Shown piece by piece: positions 50,721-57,850 of a DNA stretch of 64,000 bases. The DNA lies in assembly GCF_900105785.1 (NCBI RefSeq), contig NZ_LT629799.1:2232001-2296000 (forward strand). Reading direction: 5' to 3'. The notes beneath the pieces were generated by a model. That model had not been told where the DNA came from and ran no database searches. It saw nothing but the letters and a program-made list of their open reading frames with translations. Numbering within the stretch: position 1 is the first letter of the stretch; each line of letters opens with the position of its first letter. Position numbers and translations under genes: made by a program. This stretch comes from Microlunatus sagamiharensis (GTDB taxonomy: Bacteria; Actinomycetota; Actinomycetes; Propionibacteriales; Propionibacteriaceae).

Positions 50721-50881
50721 CGGACCTCGGGGCGTGCGGGAGCGTCGGCGCACGGGCCGATCGCTGCGGGTGGGGAGGTTCAGGGGCTGCGTGCGCGCAG
50801 CCGGCGTCCGCGCCGGCAGGCGGGGACGGGAGTCAGGAGGCGGGTCGGCGCGGTCGTGGGACGCTCGCGCCTACGTCTCGC

Positions 50882-50989
50882 TCAGCGACAGCAGGTCGGG
50901 CGTCGACAGCCCGGCATGCCGCCGGCACGCCGGGGCGCGGGAGGGCTGGCGCGGTGCGGCAGCGGTGCTGCCCGGTGCGTGGTCGTCAT
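50882..50989 (-). CDS. Putative Cys-rich leader peptide (uORF)
   Basis: A 35-codon frame between the SAM-IV aptamer and the permease gene. It ends CRRPTCCR, with three Cys in the last eight residues; an internal ATG at 50917 gives the 11-residue MPGCRRPTCCR. Actinobacteria are known to use short cysteine-rich leader peptides to attenuate sulfur genes. The ribosome-binding site is weak and there is no independent proof of translation, so this is tentative. Confidence 0.3.
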   Translation of the reverse strand: MTTTHRAAPLPHRASPPAPRRAGGMPGCRRPTCCR

Positions 50990-51010
50990 GCGGCGGACCT
51001 GTCCGTCGGG

Positions 51011-51027
51011 ACCCCCGGCGGGGGTCG
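51011..51027 (-). terminator. Hairpin following the right SAM-IV aptamer
   Basis: GACCCCC-GGC-GGGGGTC is a perfect 7-bp stem with a 3-base loop, 28 bases past the aptamer on the minus strand. With the nearer stem GCAGGG/CCCTGC (51035-51052) it could form the terminator/antiterminator pair. Confidence 0.55.
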
Positions 51028-51054
51028 GCGCTTGCAGGGCTGCTCCCCTGCCGG

Positions 51055-51133
51055 GTCGTCACCTGGGGCACCCCACCGCTCGTGCGAGGGTTGCCGATCA
51101 GCCAGCCAGGGCTTGTCGCTGATGCTCGTGACC
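51055..51133 (-). ncRNA. SAM-IV-type riboswitch upstream of the amino-acid ABC transporter
   Basis: On the minus strand: GGTCACGAGCATCAGCGACA, AGCCCTGGC, GATCGGCAACCCTCG, GAGCGGTGGGGTGCCCC and AGGTGACGACC. The outer helix is GGTCAC/GTGACGACC and the core matches the left copy with compensatory changes (for example CATCAGC/GCTGATC against CGCCAGC/GCTGGCC). It should reduce transporter expression when SAM is plentiful. The rest of 50721-51233 contains only the leader elements listed. Confidence 0.9.
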
Positions 51134-51141
51134 TGGGGAGG

Positions 51142-51171
51142 ACGTTAGGACGCATCGCGGGTTCCTGTCAA
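51142..51171 (-). promoter_or_regulatory. Promoter of the right riboswitch transcript
   Basis: On the minus strand a perfect -35 TTGACA (51166-51171) and -10 TAACGT (51142-51147) are 18 bases apart. Transcription would begin a few bases before the aptamer at 51133. Confidence 0.65.
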
Positions 51172-51233
51172 ATCCTGGTGGGTAACTAGGGAATAGCGGA
51201 ACAGGTCGGGTGGGCAGGGTGTTCGATGGTGGC

Positions 51234-51962
51234 GTGACCAGCTCCCCCACCACCGCCCGCCCGGCGGCCGGCAGCCCCGCCCACACGCTCGACGCCGCGA
51301 CGTGGTCGGCGCTGACCGGACCGCACGCGCACTTCGCGATCGGCACCGACCGAGCCCGCCGCTACCCGGCCGACGTCGCGCCCTTCGCCGCGCTCGAGTC
51401 GACCGACGACCCCGCCGCCTGGGCGGACCTGCGCGGGCTGTACGCGACGGGCGAGGTCGCGGCCCTGGCGGTCCCGGCCGGCACCGCCTGGTCGCCCCCG
51501 GACGGCTGGGAGCCGGACGGTGCGATCCCCGGCGTCCAGCTCGTGTCGACCGCGGCCCTGCGCTCCTTCCCCGACGAGGAGGCCGTCCGGCTCGGCCCGG
51601 ACGACGTCGCCGAGGCGACCGACCTGGTGGCGCGGACCGAGCCCGGCCCCTTCCGGCCGCGCACGATCGAGCTCGGCACCTACCTCGGCCTGCGTCGCGA
51701 CGGCCGGCTCGTCGCCATGGCCGGCGAGCGGCTCCACCCGGACGGCTGGACCGAGATCAGCGCGGTCTGCACCGACCCTGCGTACCGGCGCCAGGGCCTG
51801 GCCACCGGGCTGGTGCGCGCCGTGGCCGACCTGGTCCGCGAGCGCGGCGACGTCCCGTTCCTGCACACGAGCGCGGCGAACACCCGCGCGATCCGGCTCT
51901 ACCTGGCCATGGGCTTCGACCTGCGCAGCGAGGTGCAGTTCGCGGCGGTGCGCGCCGTCTAG
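51234..51962 (+). CDS. GNAT-family N-acetyltransferase (FR47-like)
   Basis: A 242-residue acetyltransferase. The C-terminal GNAT domain has GERLHPDGWTEISAVCTDPAYRRQGLATGLVRAVADLVRERGDVPFLHTSAANTRAIRLYLAMGF, with the acetyl-CoA loop RRQGLA. The N-terminal half is of the FR47 type. Two GTG codons (51210, 51234) are possible starts; I prefer the second. It is divergent from the sulfur block and probably unrelated to it. Confidence 0.85.
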   Translation: MTSSPTTARPAAGSPAHTLDAATWSALTGPHAHFAIGTDRARRYPADVAPFAALESTDDPAAWADLRGLYATGEVAALAVPAGTAWSPPDGWEPDGAIPGVQLVSTAALRSFPDEEAVRLGPDDVAEATDLVARTEPGPFRPRTIELGTYLGLRRDGRLVAMAGERLHPDGWTEISAVCTDPAYRRQGLATGLVRAVADLVRERGDVPFLHTSAANTRAIRLYLAMGFDLRSEVQFAAVRAV

Positions 51963-51977
51963 GGCGCGAGGCACGAC

Positions 51978-52904
51978 CTAGCGGTGGTGGTGCTCGGGCT
52001 CGTGGGCGCGGTGGCCCACGGGCTCGAGCTGGAAGGTGCAGTGCGCCACGTCGAAGTGCTCCCCGAGGCACCCGCCGAGGGCGTCGAGGACCTGGCCCGA
52101 CCGGCCCTGCTCGAGGTGGTCACCGTCGACGACGACGTGCGCGGACAGCACGGGCAGACCGCTGGTGATGGTCCAGACGTGCAGGTCGTGGACCTCGACG
52201 ACGCCCGGGGTCTGCTCGATGTGCTCCCGTACGCGGTCGAGGTCGACGCCCCGCGGCGTGGCCTCGAGCAGGACGTCGACGACGTCGCGGATCAGCGACC
52301 AGGCCCGCGGCAGGATGAGGACGACGATAAGCACGGAGGCCAGCGGGTCCGCCTGGGTCCAGCCCGTCGTCCGGATGACCACGGCGGCCACGACCACGGC
52401 CACCGATCCGAGCAGGTCGCCGAGGACCTCGAGGTAGGCGCCGCGCAGGTTGAGGCTCTCGTCCTTGCCGCCGCGCAGGACGAGCAGGCCGACCACGTTG
52501 GCCACGATCCCGACCAGCGCGACGAGCAGCATCAGCCCGCTCGACACCTCGGCCGGGTCCTGCCAGCGGCGTACGGCCTCGACCAGCACGAGCACGGCGA
52601 TGGCCACGAGCAGCACGCCGTTGACGAGCGCCGCGAGCACCTCCGCGCGCTGCAGCCCGAAGGTCCGCGCGCTCGTCGCGGGCCGGGCGGCGAGGACCGA
52701 GGCGATCAGCGCGATGAGCAGCCCGGCCGAGTCGGTCAGCATGTGGCCGGCGTCGGCGAGCAGGGCCAGCGAGCCGGACAGGAGCCCGCCGACCACCTCG
52801 GTGACGAACACCGCGGCGGTGATCAGCAGGACGAGCACCAGCCGCCGCCGGTGGCGCCCGGTGGCGGTCAGCGAGCCGTGCGCGTGCGCGTGGTCGTGGC
52901 CCAT
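51978..52904 (-). CDS. Cation diffusion facilitator, CzcD/ZitB-like
   Basis: A 308-residue CDF exporter of Zn2+/Co2+/Cd2+ driven by protons. The N-terminus MGHDHAHAHG is His-rich. Six helices carry LLADAGHMLTDSAGLL (metal site in helix II) and YLEVLGDLLGSVAVVVAAVV (helix V, here with Leu-Gly-Asp). The cytoplasmic tail has VHDLHVWTITSG and ends with His-rich HRAHEPEHHHR. It overlaps the ArsR gene as TGATG, forming a metal-sensing/efflux operon. Confidence 0.93.
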   Translation of the reverse strand: MGHDHAHAHGSLTATGRHRRRLVLVLLITAAVFVTEVVGGLLSGSLALLADAGHMLTDSAGLLIALIASVLAARPATSARTFGLQRAEVLAALVNGVLLVAIAVLVLVEAVRRWQDPAEVSSGLMLLVALVGIVANVVGLLVLRGGKDESLNLRGAYLEVLGDLLGSVAVVVAAVVIRTTGWTQADPLASVLIVVLILPRAWSLIRDVVDVLLEATPRGVDLDRVREHIEQTPGVVEVHDLHVWTITSGLPVLSAHVVVDGDHLEQGRSGQVLDALGGCLGEHFDVAHCTFQLEPVGHRAHEPEHHHR

Positions 52905-53281
52905 CAGCGCTCGACGCCCGGGCCGAGGGTGACCGCGTCGCCGGTCGCCGCGAGCAGGCGCTCGGCCGCGCCGAGGAGGTCCAGCAGCTCGTCGGGCACC
53001 GTGAGGGCGAACACCGAGGAGCGGCCGACCGGCCTCGAGGCGACCAGGCCGCAGTCGCGCAGGCAGGCGAGGTGCGCGCTGACGGTGCTCTGCGCCAGCC
53101 CGAGGTGCGCGGTGAGGTCGACGACGCGGTGCTCGCCGAGCATCAGGTGGCGCAGGATCAGCAGCCGGGTCGGCTCGGCCAGGCTCCGGAACAGCAGCAC
53201 CGCGGTCTCCGGCACCGCCTCGCCGAGCGCCACCGCCCCGGATCCCGGTCCGGCATCGTGCTCGGTGGCCGTCATCGTCAC
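52904..53281 (-). CDS. ArsR/SmtB-family metal-responsive repressor
   Basis: A 125-residue winged-helix repressor. LFRSLAEPTRLLILRHLMLGEHRVVDLTAHLGLAQSTVSAHLACLRDCGLVASRPVGRSSVFALT covers the DNA-binding domain. Cys in HLACLRDCGL could be metal ligands (CmtR/KmtR-like), but the exact site cannot be assigned. Starts at GTG 53281 or ATG 53275. A 20-bp perfect palindrome covers both starts. It precedes the CzcD gene and surely regulates it. Confidence 0.9.
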   Translation of the reverse strand: MTMTATEHDAGPGSGAVALGEAVPETAVLLFRSLAEPTRLLILRHLMLGEHRVVDLTAHLGLAQSTVSAHLACLRDCGLVASRPVGRSSVFALTVPDELLDLLGAAERLLAATGDAVTLGPGVER

Positions 53282-53291
53282 CTGACGATGA
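53272..53291. promoter_or_regulatory. ArsR operator, perfect 20-bp palindrome
   Basis: TCATCGTCACCTGACGATGA has 9-bp perfect arms and a 2-base centre. It covers the start codons of the ArsR gene, so repressor binding would block initiation of a leaderless or short-leader transcript. Confidence 0.75.
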
Positions 53292-53312
53292 AAGCGCCGA
53301 CGACCGGACGAG

Positions 53313-53960
53313 TCAACCCCGGCCCTCCCTGGCCCGCCACCGGCGCCGGACGAGCGCCTCGACCGGCGCGGACAGGAACATCAGCAGCAGGGCGAAGAAG
53401 CCGACCGTGTCGGCGAAGACCGTCCCGACGACGAGCGCGACCACGAGCGTGGCGGTGGTCGCGGTGCTGCCGAGGAGCCGTTCCCGCGTCACGGGCGAGC
53501 GCCCCTCGCTGACCTCGGGGTGGCGGTAGGCAGTCAGCGTCAGCAGCGTCAGCGAACCGCTGGTCAGCAGCAGCGTGCCGACGTAGAGCCCGACCGTCCC
53601 GGCGGACGGCTCGTACGCGGTGATGATCGCCGTCGGGACGGGCAGGAAGACGATCGACAGCGTCCACAGCAGCGTCAGCGACACCACCGGGCGCAGGAGC
53701 CGGGAGATGTGGCTGAACAGCCGGTGGTGCGCCCACCAGAACTGGAAGATCACCACGAAGCTCAGCAGGAAGGAGCCGAAGCGGCTCGCGTTCTCCCGCA
53801 GCAGCCCGCCGAGGTCGAGCCCACGTTCCCTGCTCTCCGGCACCAGGTCGACCAGCGGCAGCACGAGCAGGGTGAGCGCGATGGCCACGACCGCGTCGGT
53901 GAAGAAGACGAGCCGTTCGGACGGGTCGAGGGGCTCCCGGTCCGACGACCCCCGCCTCAC
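53313..53960 (-). CDS. TMEM175/DUF1211-family potassium-channel-like protein
   Basis: A 215-residue membrane protein with six hydrophobic segments. RLVFFTDAVVAIALTLLVLPLVDL near the N-terminus matches the TMEM175 pattern (FSDAVxAIAxTLLVL), where the Ile and Leu residues line the pore of bacterial K+ channels. GTG start overlapping the stop of the small proline-rich gene (GTGA), so it is translated as part of a three-gene unit with an SDR. Confidence 0.86.
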   Translation of the reverse strand: MRRGSSDREPLDPSERLVFFTDAVVAIALTLLVLPLVDLVPESRERGLDLGGLLRENASRFGSFLLSFVVIFQFWWAHHRLFSHISRLLRPVVSLTLLWTLSIVFLPVPTAIITAYEPSAGTVGLYVGTLLLTSGSLTLLTLTAYRHPEVSEGRSPVTRERLLGSTATTATLVVALVVGTVFADTVGFFALLLMFLSAPVEALVRRRWRAREGRG

Positions 53961-54109
53961 TCGATGGGGCCGGGGTCCGGGATCGGCTGCGGGTCGCCGG
54001 GCGGGCTGACCGGGGGGCCCGGGTCGGGGGTCGGGACGGGCTCGGGGCCGGTGGGCCCGGGGACCGGGCCGACGGGCTCGGTGGGGACGGGGTCGGTCGG
54101 GATCGTCAC
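53957..54109 (-). CDS. 50-residue proline-rich peptide, coupled at both ends
   Basis: A 50-residue peptide beginning VTIPTDPVPTEP and continuing as Pro-Gly/Pro-Thr repeats to PIPDPGPIE. It has no signal peptide or helix and no known family. The GTG start overlaps the stop of the SDR and its own stop overlaps the start of the TMEM175-like gene, each by GTGA. This double coupling argues that it is translated. It could be a linker or a binding peptide; function is unknown. Confidence 0.5.
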   Translation of the reverse strand: MTIPTDPVPTEPVGPVPGPTGPEPVPTPDPGPPVSPPGDPQPIPDPGPIE

Positions 54110-54864
54110 TGCTGCTCCTCCTCGAAGACGCGGGACACCTTGTGCTGGGCGGCCTGCGCGCGCGGGCGCACGGTCAGGCGGTCGACGTCGACGTGGTGCG
54201 GGAGCGAGGCGATCCAGCGGACCGTCTCGGCCACGTCCTCGGCGACGAGGGGCTCGGCCACGCCGGCGTAGACCTTGGCGGCCCGGTCCGTGTCTCCGCC
54301 GAAGCGCGTCAGCGCGAACTCGTCGGTCTTGACCATCCCCGGCGCGACGTCGTGGACGCGGACGGGTGAGTCGACCAGCTCGAGGCGCATGGCGCCCGCG
54401 ACCATCCGCTCGGCCGCCTTGGCGCCGCAGTAGCCGGCGCCGCCCTCGTACGCGACGTCGGCCGCGGTCGAGGTCATGAACACGATCTGGCCCCGGTTGG
54501 CGACGAGCCGCGGGAGGAGGGCCTGCGTGACGCGGGTCGTGCCGATGACGTTGACCGCGTACATCCGCTCCCAGGCGTCGAGGTCGGCCTCGGCGACGGG
54601 CTCCTGGCCCAGGGCCATGCCGGCGTTGTTCACGAGCAGGCTGACGTCGTCGGGGACGGAGGCGGCCAGCGCCTCCACCGACGCGCGGTCGGTGACGTCG
54701 AGGACGGTCGCGATGCCGCCGATCTCGGTCGCGAGCGCCTCCACGCGGTCGGCCCGGCGGGCGGCGCAGACCACGGTCCAGCCGTCCCCGGCCAGGGCCC
54801 GCGCGGTGGCGGCCCCGATCCCGCTGCTCGCCCCGGTCACGACGGCCGTCCCTGCTGCTCCCAC
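54106..54864 (-). CDS. SDR-family oxidoreductase, YdfG-like
   Basis: A 252-residue short-chain dehydrogenase. VVTGASSGIGAATARAL is the cofactor loop, LVNNAGMALGQEPV the NNAG motif, MTSTAADVAYEGGAGYCGAKAAERM the Ser-Tyr-Lys set, and VAPGMVKTDEF follows. It resembles NADP-dependent 3-hydroxy acid dehydrogenases. GTG start. It is divergent from the NmrA/QorB-like gene with 55 bases between and is the first gene of the unit leading to the TMEM175-like channel. Confidence 0.87.
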   Translation of the reverse strand: MGAAGTAVVTGASSGIGAATARALAGDGWTVVCAARRADRVEALATEIGGIATVLDVTDRASVEALAASVPDDVSLLVNNAGMALGQEPVAEADLDAWERMYAVNVIGTTRVTQALLPRLVANRGQIVFMTSTAADVAYEGGAGYCGAKAAERMVAGAMRLELVDSPVRVHDVAPGMVKTDEFALTRFGGDTDRAAKVYAGVAEPLVAEDVAETVRWIASLPHHVDVDRLTVRPRAQAAQHKVSRVFEEEQQ

Positions 54865-54919
54865 GCCCCCATCCTGGCCGCCGGGAAGAGTTCGGTGGCA
54901 CGCGGGGTTCTCGCTGGAC

Positions 54920-55810
54920 GTGAGCACACCCCAGACCAGCCCCGCGCCGGGCTCCACGCCCGCCACCCGCACCGTCGCCGTCACCGGCGCCACCGGCCAG
55001 CTCGGCCGCCTCGTCGTCGCAGGCCTGCTCGAGCAGCTGCCGCCCGAGCAGGTCGTCGCCGTCGTCCGCGACGCCGGCAAGGCCGCCGACCTCGGCGCAG
55101 AAGTCCGCGTCGCGCCGTACGAGGACGTGGACGCCCTCACGGCCGCCTTCGCCGGGGTCGACGTCGTCGTGTTCGTCTCGGGCAGCGAGCCGGGCATCCG
55201 GGTCCCCCAGCACACCAACGTCGTGCGCGCCGCCCAGGCTGCGGGCGTCGGGCGGGTCGCCTACACCAGCGCGCCGCGCGCCGACTCGACCACGCTGATC
55301 CTCGCGCCGGAGCACAAGGCGACCGAGGAGCTGCTGCGCTCCTCCGGGCTGACCTGGACCATCCTGCGCAACAACTGGTACTCCGAGAACTACGCGCAGA
55401 CCCTCCAGCAGGCCGCAGCGACCGGCGAGGTCGTCTCCGCCGCCGGCGACGGACGCGTGGCCAGCGCCTCGCGGCCCGACTTCGCCGCGGCCACGGTCGT
55501 CGTGGCGACGACCGACGGGCACGACGGCGCGGTCTACGAGCTGGGTGGCGACACGGCGTGGACCTTCGCCGAGTTCACCGAGGCCGCCGGCGAGGCGCTC
55601 GGGCGCGACCTCACCTACGTCCCCGTCTCCCCCGCCGAGCTCGACGCGCGGCTGAGCGCGGCCGGGCTCGACGAGGGCACGCGGGGCTTCCTGGTCGGGC
55701 TCGACGTGAACATCGCCGAGGGCACCCTGGCGGAGGTCACCGGCGACCTGAGCCGGCTCACCGGCCGCCCGACGACGCCGCTCGTGGAGACGCTCAAGAC
55801 CCTCGTCTGA
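54920..55810 (+). CDS. NAD(P)H-binding protein, quinone-reductase (QorB)-like
   Basis: A 296-residue atypical SDR. VAVTGATGQLGRLVVAGLLEQLPPEQVVAVVRDAGKAADL is the cofactor region; AAGVGRVAYTSAPRADST, LAPEHKATEELLRSSGLTWTILRNNWYSENY is the QorB/NmrA signature for NAD(P)H:quinone reductases. GTG start. Divergent from the YdfG-like SDR. Confidence 0.88.
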   Translation: MSTPQTSPAPGSTPATRTVAVTGATGQLGRLVVAGLLEQLPPEQVVAVVRDAGKAADLGAEVRVAPYEDVDALTAAFAGVDVVVFVSGSEPGIRVPQHTNVVRAAQAAGVGRVAYTSAPRADSTTLILAPEHKATEELLRSSGLTWTILRNNWYSENYAQTLQQAAATGEVVSAAGDGRVASASRPDFAAATVVVATTDGHDGAVYELGGDTAWTFAEFTEAAGEALGRDLTYVPVSPAELDARLSAAGLDEGTRGFLVGLDVNIAEGTLAEVTGDLSRLTGRPTTPLVETLKTLV

Positions 55811-55835
55811 CCGTTGCCCGACCGCGTGTACGGCG

Positions 55836-56252
55836 TCAGAGGGCGCCGTACGCGTAGGTGGGTCTCAGGCGCACGACCAGCCGACGCTCGGCGACCATCG
55901 CGCGCCGGTAGTCGTCCCAGTCGGGGTGCTCGCCGCTGATGCCGCGGTAGAGGGCGACCAGCTCCTCGACCGCGGGGTCGTGCGGTTGCGTGGCGACGTC
56001 CGACAGCGCGACGTCGCCCTCGAGGACGGCGTAGGACCAGAAGGTCTCGCCGTCGACCTTGAGGGCGGCCCACGGCGTGCGGCGCAGGTTGTGCGTCTTC
56101 GCCCGGTCGTCGGTGGTGGAGACGCGGACGAGCCCGTCGTCGCCGACCAGGTGCACGACGTTCGACAGCTGGGGCCGTCCGTCGCGCCGCAGCGTCACGA
56201 GCACCGAGCGGTGCGTGGCCCGGGCGGCGCCCAGGCCGTCGTCGAGGTCCAC
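55836..56252 (-). CDS. PPOX-class F420-dependent oxidoreductase-like protein
   Basis: A 138-residue split-barrel flavin/deazaflavin-binding protein. HRSVLVTLRRDGRPQLSNVVHLVGDDGLVRVSTTDDRAKTHNLRRTPWAALKV is the typical N-terminal half of the F420-binding PPOX families common in actinobacteria; WSYAVLEGDVAL and YRGISGEHPDWDDYRRAMVAERRLVVRLRPTYAYG complete it. The substrate is unknown. It may share a promoter with the small acidic gene upstream of it. Confidence 0.87.
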   Translation of the reverse strand: MDLDDGLGAARATHRSVLVTLRRDGRPQLSNVVHLVGDDGLVRVSTTDDRAKTHNLRRTPWAALKVDGETFWSYAVLEGDVALSDVATQPHDPAVEELVALYRGISGEHPDWDDYRRAMVAERRLVVRLRPTYAYGAL

Positions 56253-56270
56253 GGCAGGTGGAGCGCGCGG

Positions 56271-56519
56271 CTAGAGCCGGCCGTCCTCGCCGGTGGTGTC
56301 CAGGACGGGCGCCTCGTCCTCGTCGTCGTAGCCGGCGGCCACGTCGGCCGCGTGGGAGTCGGCCACGCGCTCGTCGGCGCTGTCGGAGCTGTCGGCCACG
56401 CCGCCGGTGTCGGTGCCGTCGGCACCGCTCGCGGCCACATCGGCGTCGATCGACGACTCGCCGCCCGCGCCGAAGGCGCTCTCGTCGACCCGGTCGGCCT
56501 CGGGGCTGGACTCGCTCAT
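56271..56519 (-). CDS. Small acidic hypothetical protein
   Basis: An 82-residue protein rich in Asp, Glu, Ser and Ala, with no hydrophobic core and probably disordered. AAGGAG lies 8 bases before the ATG, and it precedes the PPOX-like gene by 18 bases. The phrase DDEDEAPVLDTTGEDGRL at the end is the most regular part. No family recognised. Confidence 0.6.
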   Translation of the reverse strand: MSESSPEADRVDESAFGAGGESSIDADVAASGADGTDTGGVADSSDSADERVADSHAADVAAGYDDEDEAPVLDTTGEDGRL

Positions 56520-56641
56520 GGGTGTGCTCCTTCGGTGTGCCTCGGCTCTGGGGCGGGCGCCGTCCGGCGCCCTGCGCCCACTGTCGCACGAGCCCCAGAC
56601 GGTCGGCGGAGGGCCGGCGGGGTCCCGGTTAGCCTCGTGCG

Positions 56642-56857
56642 GTGAGCGAACCGACGCCGGACCTGACCCACGACGACGACCGCGGCCCCCGGGTCGAGGA
56701 ACGCGCGCTCCTGCTCCCCGAGGAGCGGGCGGCGGGGAGCGACGACCCCGAGGCGCAGGCCGCCGCGATCCTCGCCGACTCCGACGAGCGCGAGGCCCGG
56801 CCGGGCCGCACCCAGCAGGAGTCGCCGCAGTCGCCGGACCTGTCCGCGGACGACTGA
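56642..56857 (+). CDS. Small acidic hypothetical protein
   Basis: A 71-residue, very hydrophilic protein. RALLLPEERAAGSDDPEAQAAAILADSDEREARPG is a helical, conserved-looking core, with disordered ends. Similar short proteins with a LLPEERAAGSxDPxAQAxAIL pattern are common in actinobacteria, function unknown. GTG start with no clear ribosome-binding site. Confidence 0.6.
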   Translation: MSEPTPDLTHDDDRGPRVEERALLLPEERAAGSDDPEAQAAAILADSDEREARPGRTQQESPQSPDLSADD

Positions 56858-56887
56858 CGCCGGACCCGGTCGGGGCGCGCCGGCTAG

Positions 56888-57724
56888 CTAGGAGGCGCGC
56901 GCCGCCCGGGCCTCGAGCTCGTCGGCGAGCTCCTCCAGCCAGGTGGCGACCCCGTCGGGGCCCTGCACGACGACGTCGGCGAGCCCGGACAGCGCGTCCT
57001 CCTCGTGCGAGGCCGAGCAGACGAGCAGCCCGCCCAGCCCCTCCGTGCGCAGCTGGTCGACCACCCGGAACGCGGGCAGGTCGCCGAGGTCGTCACCGAC
57101 GAACACCACCTGCCGGGCCCCGCGCTCGGCGACGATCGCGCGCAGCGCGACGCCCTTGTCGATGCCGGGCGAGCGGATCTCGAGCACGTTCTTGCCCGGC
57201 TCGACGACCATCGCGTGCCGCTCGGCCAGGGCGGTCAGAGGCCCGGACAGGGTGTCGAACGACGCGTCGGGGTCGGGCAGCTGGCGGGTGTGCACGACGA
57301 CGGCCCGGCCCTTGTGCTCCACGCGCGCCGCGCCCTGGCCGAGGCGGTCGAGCAGCGGCGGGATCTCGGCCTCCAGGTCGGCGACCTGGTCGGGCTCGGG
57401 CGGGATGACGAACTCGTCGGTGGCGGCGTCCCACCGCTCGACGCCGTACTGGCCGAGCACCACGAGGTGCTCCAGCCCCGCGACCCCGCGGAACCCGCCG
57501 AGGCGGACGGCGGTCTGCGCCGGGCGGCCGGTGACCACGGCCACCGTGCCCAGCAGCGGGCCCAGCCGGGCCAGCGCGGCGACCGCCCGGGGCTCGGCGT
57601 GGGCGTGGTCGGGGTCGGGGACGATCGGCGCCAGGGTGCCGTCGAAGTCGATGCCGATCAAGGTCTGCCCGGGGTGCTCCAGCACCGCGTCGAGCCGGGA
57701 GCGCGCCCGCGGGCCGGAGGTCAT
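56888..57724 (-). CDS. otsB: Trehalose-6-phosphate phosphatase
   Basis: A 278-residue HAD-family phosphatase that converts trehalose-6-phosphate to trehalose. GIDFDGTLAPIV holds nucleophile D26 and D28; VAVVTGRPAQTAV is motif II; VVHTRQLPDP and EPGKNVLEIRSPGIDKGVALRAI (with Lys) are trehalose-phosphatase blocks; VFVGDDLGDLPAF binds Mg2+. It is divergent from otsA, which makes its substrate. Confidence 0.93.
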   Translation of the reverse strand: MTSGPRARSRLDAVLEHPGQTLIGIDFDGTLAPIVPDPDHAHAEPRAVAALARLGPLLGTVAVVTGRPAQTAVRLGGFRGVAGLEHLVVLGQYGVERWDAATDEFVIPPEPDQVADLEAEIPPLLDRLGQGAARVEHKGRAVVVHTRQLPDPDASFDTLSGPLTALAERHAMVVEPGKNVLEIRSPGIDKGVALRAIVAERGARQVVFVGDDLGDLPAFRVVDQLRTEGLGGLLVCSASHEEDALSGLADVVVQGPDGVATWLEELADELEARAARAS

Positions 57725-57765
57725 GGGGACGAGCCTGACAGACGGCGGGCCCCCTCGCGACCGGC

Positions 57766-57806
57766 GCCCGAACCACTGCCCGAACCGCTGCCCGGACCAC
57801 TGCCCG
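57766..57806. repeat. 12-bp tandem repeat between otsB and otsA
   Basis: GCCCGAACCACT, GCCCGAACCGCT and GCCCGGACCACT occur in tandem, with a partial fourth unit. They lie in the otsB 5' leader, 40 bases before its ATG, and may affect divergent expression. Confidence 0.6.
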
Positions 57807-57850
57807 TCGGTCCTGCCCCGTAGGGTCGTGGGGGTGAGTGGACGACGAGC

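Noticed and set aside
50871-51155. 94-codon minus-strand frame over the right riboswitch
   Set aside because: It translates the aptamer sequence and has no protein-like features.
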